DNA of 6,625 bases from NCBI GenBank assembly GCA_943323675.2, contig CALPIR020000128.1:1-6625 (forward strand), read 5' to 3'. Made by a program: the position numbers and the translations under genes. The notes below the pieces were generated by a model. The model made no database searches and was not told the DNA's origin. It saw only the letters and a program-made list of their open reading frames with translations. The DNA is from Chitinophaga pinensis (GTDB taxonomy: Bacteria > Bacteroidota > Bacteroidia > UKL13-3). This document shows, one piece after another, positions 1-5,615 of this stretch (position 1 is the first letter of the stretch; the number at the start of each line of letters is the position of its first letter).

Positions 1-2307
1 CAAAGTTTTGTAAAAAATATTGCAGTTAAGGCGCAAGCACTTAAAGTAGTTGTAACACCAAACACTGCTGTTTATGCAACGGCCAATCATTTGGCCATAC
101 AAGCCCCTGCGGTATTAGCTAAATCTTCTTTTCCATTGGTTGATAATAAACTTACTTTAAAAGATGAGGCGGTTTCTACAGAACCAATTCGTGTACAATT
201 GTATTATTACCTAACCGAATCAGGTGTTTTAAAATTAACATACAACACCAATTGGCTTGATGCTAAAACCAACAATTGGTGGAACGTTAGGGTTGATGCC
301 AGTAACGGAGTGGTAATTGATAAAAACAACTGGAGTGTAAGTTGCAATAACCAACAACATCAACATGCAGCAACGTTTGTTTCAACAAAATTAAATAACA
401 AACATACCACAACAGGTACCTTAACAAAAAAAGGCAGTGATGGTGCAACATATAACTCATTACCCTTAGGTGTTGAGAGTCCATTGCATGGTAACCGTAA
501 ATTAATGGTAAACCCAAGCGATTCTTTGGCTTCGCCTTTTGGATGGCACGATACGGATGCTGTTTCTGGTGCTGAATACACCATAACTGCAGGTAACAAT
601 GCATATGCTTCTGAAGATCAAGATAACAACAACATTGCAGGATATAGCCCCGATGGAGGTGCTAACTTAAACTTTGATTTTCCTTATGACATGTTGGGTT
701 CAAACAAAGGCAATTTAAACGCTGCCATTACCAATATTTTTGTTTGGAATAATTTTATGCATGATGTAATGTACCATTACGGATTTGATGAAGAATCGGG
801 TAATTTCCAATCGAATAATTACGGCCGCGGAGGTTTACAAGGTGATGCAGTAAGTGCTGATGCACAAGATGGAAGTGGTACAGGAAATGCAAATTTTGCA
901 ACCCCACCTGATGGACAAAAGCCACGCATGCAAATGTACCTTTGGCCAAGAACAGGAGTAGCATTGCCTACACCTTATGCAAAATTTATTGACAACAGTA
1001 GAGACGATTCTACTTCTGCTGTGCTTGCTGCATTTGGAAGCAGAACATTTAATATGGTTAGAAAAGAATTGATCCTGGTTAACGATGGCAGCACCAATAA
1101 ATTAGGTTGTAATACTTTTGTGGGCGATTATGCTGGCAAGGTGGTGTTAATCGATAGAGGTACTTGTAATTTTCCTACCAAAGTAAGAAACGCACAAAAT
1201 GCTGGAGCTATCATGGCCATTGTGGTTAACTCAAGTACAAATGCTCCATATCAAATGACGGGTAATCCTTCAGCAGATATTGTTATTCCATCTATTATGA
1301 TTTCTAAGGTTTTTGGAGATTCTTTAAAAGCACGTTTATTAAGAGACAGTGTATTTGTTTCTTTAAATCCTGAAATAGATTACAGTGGTGTATATGATAG
1401 CGATATGGATAATGCGGTAATTGCTCACGAATTTGGTCATGGTATTTCTACCCGTTTAACTGGTGGAGCGGCAAACTCTAATTGTTTATCAAACCAAGAA
1501 CAAGCAGGAGAGGGCTGGAGCGACTTTTTTGGACTGGTACTAACACATGGTGCAATGGATTCTGTAGAGCGTGCACGTGGCGTAGGAACATGGTTAAGCT
1601 ATCAACCAATATCTGGTTTAGGTATACGCACATACCGTTACAGCCGCAACATGACCACCAATCCATTTACATACAACTCGGTTAAAACAGCTGCTATTCC
1701 GCATGGCGTAGGTTCTGTTTGGTGCAGTATGTTGTATGATATGTATTGGAATTTAATTGATAAATATGGCTACGACAGCAACTTGTATACGGGTAAAGGC
1801 GGTAATAACCGTGCTTTACAATTGGTTATTGATGGGTTAAAATTACAGCCTTGTAACCCTGGTTTTACAGATGCACGTGATGCCATTTTAGCTGCGGATA
1901 AAATGAATAACAATGGTGCAGATAGCTCATTAATATGGAGTACATTTGCCCGTAGGGGATTAGGTTACTCTGCAAACCAAGGTGTTTCTACATCGCGTAC
2001 AGATGGAACAGAAGCATTTGATTTGCCACCAACTACCTCAACTGGATTAAACGCGTTAAACAAAGAAAGTGGCATGAGTTTTTGGCCAAACCCTAACCAA
2101 GGCCAATTTGAAATATTGATGCCTGTAGGCGCAACCACCATTAATGTAGAGTTGTATGATATTACAGGTAAACAAGTGTATAACCAAACGTTAACTGGTA
2201 CAGAAACCGTTACCATTAACGCCAAAGGATTACCAATTGGAGTTTACATTTTAAAAACACAAAGCAACGGTAAAGTATTTACAGGTAAGTTATTAATTAC
2301 TGAATAA
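1..2307 (+). CDS. Secreted M36 (fungalysin-type) zinc metalloprotease with PA domain and T9SS sorting domain, 5' truncated
   Basis: The frame is open from base 1, so the N-terminus (signal peptide and most of the propeptide) lies outside; 768 residues are visible. The TTG at 91 is not a credible start. In order: a PepSY/FTP-like propeptide end around residues 68-116 (WWNVRVDASNG); the M36 catalytic region from about 150, with the family-typical SPFGWHD and later WNNFMHDVMYHYGFDE; a protease-associated (PA) domain around 355-448 (GCNTFVGDYAGKVVLIDRG); the zinc site HEFGH at 476-480, with E504 in GEGWSDFF as the expected third ligand; and the M36-typical PCNPGFTDARDAIL. Residues 692-768 form a type A T9SS sorting domain (FWPNPNQGQFEI, VELYDITGK, LPIGVYILK). 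By family knowledge this is an exported endopeptidase, self-inhibited by its propeptide. It is secreted or surface-anchored through T9SS, with the tail removed on export. Substrate is unknown. A terminator follows directly. Confidence 0.95.
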   Translation, partial: QSFVKNIAVKAQALKVVVTPNTAVYATANHLAIQAPAVLAKSSFPLVDNKLTLKDEAVSTEPIRVQLYYYLTESGVLKLTYNTNWLDAKTNNWWNVRVDASNGVVIDKNNWSVSCNNQQHQHAATFVSTKLNNKHTTTGTLTKKGSDGATYNSLPLGVESPLHGNRKLMVNPSDSLASPFGWHDTDAVSGAEYTITAGNNAYASEDQDNNNIAGYSPDGGANLNFDFPYDMLGSNKGNLNAAITNIFVWNNFMHDVMYHYGFDEESGNFQSNNYGRGGLQGDAVSADAQDGSGTGNANFATPPDGQKPRMQMYLWPRTGVALPTPYAKFIDNSRDDSTSAVLAAFGSRTFNMVRKELILVNDGSTNKLGCNTFVGDYAGKVVLIDRGTCNFPTKVRNAQNAGAIMAIVVNSSTNAPYQMTGNPSADIVIPSIMISKVFGDSLKARLLRDSVFVSLNPEIDYSGVYDSDMDNAVIAHEFGHGISTRLTGGAANSNCLSNQEQAGEGWSDFFGLVLTHGAMDSVERARGVGTWLSYQPISGLGIRTYRYSRNMTTNPFTYNSVKTAAIPHGVGSVWCSMLYDMYWNLIDKYGYDSNLYTGKGGNNRALQLVIDGLKLQPCNPGFTDARDAILAADKMNNNGADSSLIWSTFARRGLGYSANQGVSTSRTDGTEAFDLPPTTSTGLNALNKESGMSFWPNPNQGQFEILMPVGATTINVELYDITGKQVYNQTLTGTETVTINAKGLPIGVYILKTQSNGKVFTGKLLITE

Positions 2308-2328
2308 TACCAACCTGAACTAAAATAT

Positions 2329-2363
2329 AAAGCGAGGCTTCTTAAATGGAGCCTCGCTTTTTT
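2329..2363 (+). terminator. Intrinsic terminator of the M36 protease gene
   Basis: An 11-bp perfect stem (2329-2339 with 2350-2360, core AAGCGAGGCT/AGCCTCGCTT) closes a 10-nt loop. A run of six T (2358-2363) overlaps the end of the stem. It lies 21 nt after the protease stop codon. A-rich sequence on the opposite side is weak, so it probably acts mainly on the plus strand, though it could also limit read-through from the convergent DUF808 gene. Confidence 0.88.
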
Positions 2364-2614
2364 GTTTACTAGTTTGCCATTATTTGAAGTGCGCGATTTC
2401 GGATAAAGCAATTGTCTTGCACCATTCACATTGATGCGAAACGCTTCATAAAGCTTAAAGCAAAGAAGAAAAAGAAATAAAAATATAATCGGTTATAGAA
2501 AATATTGAAGAGTGGTAATAAGCAATGGCCAAGTTTTTAGCTATACATAAATACCTCGCCTAAATTTATTAGAGCAGCATTTTAATTTGTTGATTAAAGT
2601 AAATGGTAACCCAA
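2364..2614. other. Intergenic stretch between convergent genes, no gene recognised
   Basis: The space between the protease terminator and the stop codon of the DUF808 gene is AT-rich. I see no convincing coding frame, tRNA or second terminator for the minus-strand gene. A minus-strand frame crossing 2244-2429 overlaps the end of the protease and its terminator and has no family features, so it is not called. The part at about 2375-2450 is less AT-rich than the rest and might be a dispersed repeat or a decayed remnant; this is a guess. Confidence 0.5.
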
Positions 2615-3481
2615 TTAATTTTTCGCAAACAAACCAATTACTTTTTTACCTGTGGTTATCAACGCAACCATTAAAAGTCCACCCACAACACCAAACGTAG
2701 CCTCTTTTAACAGGTCAGGCCACTCGGGTAAAAAGTGGTGCAAGTAGGCAATGTTATGTGCAAATATCCCGCCCGAAACCATTATTAACGCTAGGGTTCC
2801 TACTACAGCAAAAGTTTTAATTACAATGGGTAATGTTTTAACCAACAACACACCTATTGTATTAAAAAATCCTTTCTCACCAGATCTTCTTATGAAACGA
2901 AAACCCAGATCATCCATACGCACAATTAATGCAACAATACCATATACACCAACCGTGGCCAAAACAGAAACTACCGATACGGTGAGTATTTGTATGGATA
3001 AGGGCTTATCTAAAACTGTACTTAAGGCTATAATTACAATTTCAACAGATAGAATAAAATCGGTGGTTATGGCTGATTTGATTTTTACTTTTTCTAATGC
3101 AGCATCCTCGTGCATTATTTCTGTAGTTTCTGCGGCTTGCTTTTTTTTATGAAAGAAATAGTCGACCATCTTTTCAACGCCTTCGAAAGCCAAATAAAAC
3201 CCACCAAGTACCAATACTATTTTAATAGCAACGGGTAAAAACAGTTGCAGCAACAAGGCAATAGGAACAATAATAAGTTTATTTACAAACGATCCTTTGG
3301 TTATGGCCCACAGTACGGGTATTTCTCTTGATGAAACAAATCCTGTTGATTTTTCTGCATTTACGGCAAGGTCATCGCCTAATATTCCCGCTGTTTTTTG
3401 GGTGGCTACTTTAGCTGTAACAGCTACATCATCCATTAAAGTTGCGATATCATCTAAAATTGCAAAAAAACCTGATGCCAT
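2615..3481 (-). CDS. DUF808 (YedI-family) integral membrane protein
   Basis: This is a complete 288-residue protein with an ATG start, close to the roughly 300 residues of E. coli YedI. The N-terminal half carries the family's conserved stretch: a soluble segment with FFAILDDIATLMDDVA (5-20), GILGDDLAVNAEK (32-44), then REIPVLWAITKGSFVNKLI (52-70) and LGGFYLAFEGVEK (92-104). Hydrophobic segments at about 68-101, 141-157, 165-187, 207-243 and 262-279 indicate a polytopic inner-membrane protein with perhaps six helices. A charged HHKKK-like loop near 111-115 precedes an acidic cytoplasmic segment. The biochemical function of the family is not established, so none is assigned. It is read alone: the upstream operon ends in its own terminator, and the downstream protease is convergent. 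A candidate promoter lies close upstream and predicts a short leader. No Shine-Dalgarno sequence is seen before the start. Confidence 0.93.
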   Translation of the reverse strand: MASGFFAILDDIATLMDDVAVTAKVATQKTAGILGDDLAVNAEKSTGFVSSREIPVLWAITKGSFVNKLIIVPIALLLQLFLPVAIKIVLVLGGFYLAFEGVEKMVDYFFHKKKQAAETTEIMHEDAALEKVKIKSAITTDFILSVEIVIIALSTVLDKPLSIQILTVSVVSVLATVGVYGIVALIVRMDDLGFRFIRRSGEKGFFNTIGVLLVKTLPIVIKTFAVVGTLALIMVSGGIFAHNIAYLHHFLPEWPDLLKEATFGVVGGLLMVALITTGKKVIGLFAKN

Positions 3482-3503
3482 GTTTTGATTAAAGTTATTG
3501 TGG

Positions 3504-3534
3504 CAAAATAAAGAAATATTGCTGGCACTGCAAG
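3504..3534 (-). promoter_or_regulatory. Candidate Bacteroidota-type promoter of the DUF808 gene
   Basis: On the minus strand, TTATTTTG (3511-3504) matches the -7 consensus TAnnTTTG except for its second base. CTTG (3534-3531) lies 19 nt upstream, where the -33 TTTG/TTG element is expected (spacing 19-21). This would start transcription roughly 15 nt before the ATG at 3481. The match is reasonable, but AT-rich sequence makes chance matches common. Confidence 0.35.
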
Positions 3535-3551
3535 TATTGGCAATATTGCAG
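3528..3551. repeat. Imperfect inverted repeat upstream of the DUF808 gene
   Basis: The arms CTGCAAgTATT (3528-3538) and AATATTGCAG (3542-3551) are complementary over 10 positions apart from one extra G, with a 3-nt centre. The repeat covers the candidate -33 element, the position expected of an operator. An extra copy of AATATTGC at 3515-3522 repeats the one at 3542-3549. No regulator is encoded nearby to support a specific role. Confidence 0.4.
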
Positions 3552-3807
3552 TTGCCTTGTGGTTTAAATACAAATTTGATTGGGTGTGAAATTTTATCTT
3601 GATGATTGATTCATAAAATCATCATATACCGTTAATATTCCTTCATAGATGATTCAACATACAAGCATGAGTTTGTTTAATGTTAAATCAATAAAACCTG
3701 ATTGAATAACTCAGTGTGGGTTGGGCGTTAAACGATTCCGAAGCATCGCAAAGGGTGCAACCCCAAGTACTAAATATAAAATGGTTTGTGGTCTAATTTG
3801 ATTAAAT
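3552..3807. other. Gene-free intergenic stretch with short palindromes
   Basis: No coding frame or RNA gene is recognised between the DUF808 promoter region and the terminator of the SMC operon. It contains an 8-bp inverted repeat (TGATGATT at 3600-3607 and AATCATCA at 3617-3624) and a denser, GC-richer block at about 3716-3765, described separately. The remainder is AT-rich without visible structure. Confidence 0.5.
3718..3763 (-). repeat. Palindromic block with a possible UUCG-tetraloop hairpin
   Basis: The ends of this 46-nt block are exact inverted repeats, GGGTTG and CAACCC. Inside, the minus strand reads CGATGCTTCGGAATCG: CGAT pairs with ATCG, and after one G/A mismatch a C(TTCG)G loop follows, a loop type known to be very stable in RNA. 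A small alternative pairing (GGGT gca ACCC at 3753-3763) competes with the outer arms. It could be part of an untranslated structure, an intergenic repeat or chance. Confidence 0.3.
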
Positions 3808-3845
3808 AAAAACGCGCGGGTTGCCATTAGCAACCCGCGCGTTTT
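3808..3845 (-). terminator. Strong intrinsic terminator of the SMC-kleisin-KITE operon
   Basis: A 16-bp perfect stem (3809-3824 with 3830-3845) surrounds a 5-nt loop. Its core, CGCGCGGGTTGC, is much richer in GC than the surrounding DNA. On the minus strand the hairpin ends in TTTTTATTT. It starts 24 nt after the KITE gene stop codon. The A and T runs are nearly symmetric, so it could also work on the plus strand, but no plus-strand gene ends here. Confidence 0.92.
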
Positions 3846-3869
3846 ATCATCTTTAATTGAAACTTCGAT

Positions 3870-4412
3870 TTACTCGCTATCTTCTTCTGTATTGGTAGCA
3901 GCCAACTTGCCTTTAGCAAAATTCTTGGCAAAATCCATAAACACTTTGTAAGCAGGAGTAAACGTAAACTTTTTATCGCTGTTGCGGTCAATAATATTTC
4001 TGCGATTTAGCGTACCCAAAAACTGCTTGCGTGCTTCGCTGTTTTTAAGCTGGTTGTTGTTTAAAATCAAATCTGTATACGATGAGTTGTCTAACAAGCT
4101 GTCTACCATCTCTGCATCAAACTCGGCATATTGAATTTCATCTAAGAAATTTTTACCTTCTTTATCTAATTCATAACAAAGTAAACCTATAAAAATACAA
4201 ATATCGCGGCTCAACATTTCCATGGTTTCTTCGCTAATTAAATAAGCATAATCCGATTTAATGTCGAGGTAGAAATCAAATGTTTCTTTAAAAAACTTGC
4301 CATAAAAATCGGCATTGTTCTTTAATTCAATAAACTTGGCATCGGTGGCTAAAACAAACTTGCCATCCAATAAATCGCCTACAATTTCTTTATGATATCT
4401 AGGAAAGTCCAT
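3870..4412 (-). CDS. MukE/MksE/JetB-like KITE subunit of an SMC complex
   Basis: This is a complete 180-residue protein. The opening LLDGKFVLATDAKFIELK (14-31) followed by an aromatic-rich segment (FYGKFFKETFDFYLDI, 36-51) and YAYLIS (55-60) resembles the start of MukE/MksE/JetB proteins. These are tandem winged-helix KITE subunits that dimerise and bind the kleisin. The middle helix DICIFIGLLCYELDKEGK (70-87) and the late FLGTLNRRNIID...FTFTPAYKVFMDFAK segment (131-163) look like the second winged-helix domain. The tail is acidic (EEDSE). The start overlaps the last 14 nt of the kleisin gene, pointing to translational coupling. It is the last gene before the terminator. The family call rests on fold-like pattern and position; these proteins diverge strongly. 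Whether it is Mks (chromosome organisation) or Wadjet (plasmid defence) cannot be decided here. Confidence 0.8.
   Translation of the reverse strand: MDFPRYHKEIVGDLLDGKFVLATDAKFIELKNNADFYGKFFKETFDFYLDIKSDYAYLISEETMEMLSRDICIFIGLLCYELDKEGKNFLDEIQYAEFDAEMVDSLLDNSSYTDLILNNNQLKNSEARKQFLGTLNRRNIIDRNSDKKFTFTPAYKVFMDFAKNFAKGKLAATNTEEDSE
4399..4412 (-). other. 14-nt overlap of the kleisin and KITE genes
   Basis: The KITE ATG (4412-4410) lies upstream of the kleisin TAG (4401-4399), in another frame. Ribosomes ending the kleisin would be near the KITE start, which fits coupled synthesis of subunits that act in a fixed ratio. No Shine-Dalgarno sequence precedes the KITE start (AAATTAAACGAC). Confidence 0.85.
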
Positions 4413-5595
4413 GTCGTTTAATTTTAATTTTTGGTACGCGTAAATTCATATCTGAAGTTCTTATCACTTGCCTATCGGCAGTTGGATCGAACTCTAATTC
4501 AATGTCATCTTCAAATAATAGGGTAGAGAGGGAGAAAAATTTCTCCGTTTCAATATCCTCGTATTCGCTTCTTAAAGTAATACCTGCCCACTCAAAAAAG
4601 TTAGTCATTGGTAATTCTTTCATTAACTGCTCGCGGTAAAATTCTTTATTAAAAATCCATTTATCGCTGGCACTTAAGTTAGGGTCTTCCAAATACACAT
4701 CATCGTTTTGCATGTATTGTTGTACATACTCTAACGAGTTAAAATACATGGCGTTGTTATACGGGTAAGCCCTAATAGATTTTGGTATAAATGGAGTTTC
4801 TGATTTATTCGGGTTTTTCAAAAACTCAATCCAGCCCGTTAATATCATCGATTCGCTTCTTATGCGCTCAATCAATGGCAATAATTCGTTGGTTAGTATT
4901 TTTGATTGACGAAGTAAATCATCATTGGTTTGCACCAAAAAAACATACAATTTTTCAAATTGCTGACGGGCCATTTCGTCATCAAAATTTAACCTGCGTA
5001 CGTTTATGTATTGCGAAATATCAAGCAACCTATTGGTTATGGAGTCTGAATTGCTCACATCCAAAATGGTATTTAATGGAGTAATGTAATAATCAATCCA
5101 AAAACTAGCCTTTCGTACTTTTTCGCGGTAATCTATTTTATCAACGTTAGATTTTAACTCTTTGGTTTCGGCAATTAAACGAAGCGTATTTTTCTCTACC
5201 GCTTCTGTGAAATCGCGCACCTCATTATTTAAATCGCTGATGCGTTGTAATAAAATGTTGCGGTCTTTGTTAATGCCCTCTTTAATTTTTTTGAACAACG
5301 ATGTTACCGAGTGCTCATATTTTTCAATGGTTTCGGGCAAAAGTGGTTTAAACTCACTTAAAATAAATTCCAAAAACTTAAAATACATGGGGCGTATTTC
5401 AAAGTCGTCTGCAATCTTTTTAAAGAATTTATACTCAATCAGCTTATTTAAAATATCGCTGTCGTGTTCAGCTAAAATAGCATTCAAATCCTCTCGTCTA
5501 ACTAGGCCGTCTTTCAACTGCACGTCAAACAATTCCTTGATGATATCAAAGTAATTGGAGAGGAAATTTAATATGGTCCGTGGTTCTGTTCTCAT
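4399..5595 (-). CDS. MukF/MksF/JetA-like kleisin subunit of an SMC complex
   Basis: This is a complete 398-residue protein with an ATG start 20 nt after the SMC gene stop and an A/T-rich, non-Shine-Dalgarno leader. Residues 1-85 look like an N-terminal winged-helix domain (LVRREDLNAILAEHDSDIL, then FFKKIADDFEIRPMYFKFLEF). Residues 90-250 are almost wholly helical, with coiled-coil character (IEKYEHSVTSLFKKIKEGI; LNNEVRDFTEAVEKNTLRLI; LLPLIERIRSES). These would contact the SMC neck as kleisins do. The C-terminal third (MYFNSLEYVQQYMQNDD, FFEWAGITLRSEYEDIETEKFF) ends in a basic tail (VPKIKIKRHG) that may bind the SMC head. Length fits MksF/JetA proteins, which I recall as about 400-500 residues. 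The assignment depends partly on the SMC and KITE neighbours, since kleisin sequences are poorly conserved. Its stop lies 14 nt inside the next gene. Confidence 0.75.
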   Translation of the reverse strand: MRTEPRTILNFLSNYFDIIKELFDVQLKDGLVRREDLNAILAEHDSDILNKLIEYKFFKKIADDFEIRPMYFKFLEFILSEFKPLLPETIEKYEHSVTSLFKKIKEGINKDRNILLQRISDLNNEVRDFTEAVEKNTLRLIAETKELKSNVDKIDYREKVRKASFWIDYYITPLNTILDVSNSDSITNRLLDISQYINVRRLNFDDEMARQQFEKLYVFLVQTNDDLLRQSKILTNELLPLIERIRSESMILTGWIEFLKNPNKSETPFIPKSIRAYPYNNAMYFNSLEYVQQYMQNDDVYLEDPNLSASDKWIFNKEFYREQLMKELPMTNFFEWAGITLRSEYEDIETEKFFSLSTLLFEDDIELEFDPTADRQVIRTSDMNLRVPKIKIKRHGLS

Positions 5596-5615
5596 ATTTA
5601 TTTTTTAGATCACAG

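Noticed and set aside
91..93. TTG as start of the protease
   Set aside because: The same frame is open to base 1 with propeptide-like sequence, and a signal peptide would be needed for a T9SS substrate; the gene starts outside the window.
2244..2429. Minus-strand 61-codon frame
   Set aside because: It overlaps the protease 3' end and runs through its terminator hairpin, and it shows no family features.
3675..3733. Integron attC-like core sites (GTTTAAT and GTTAAAC, about 58 nt apart)
   Set aside because: The outer motifs loosely fit R'' and R', but the bases between do not form the required L''/L' pairing or imperfect palindrome, and no cassette or integrase is present.
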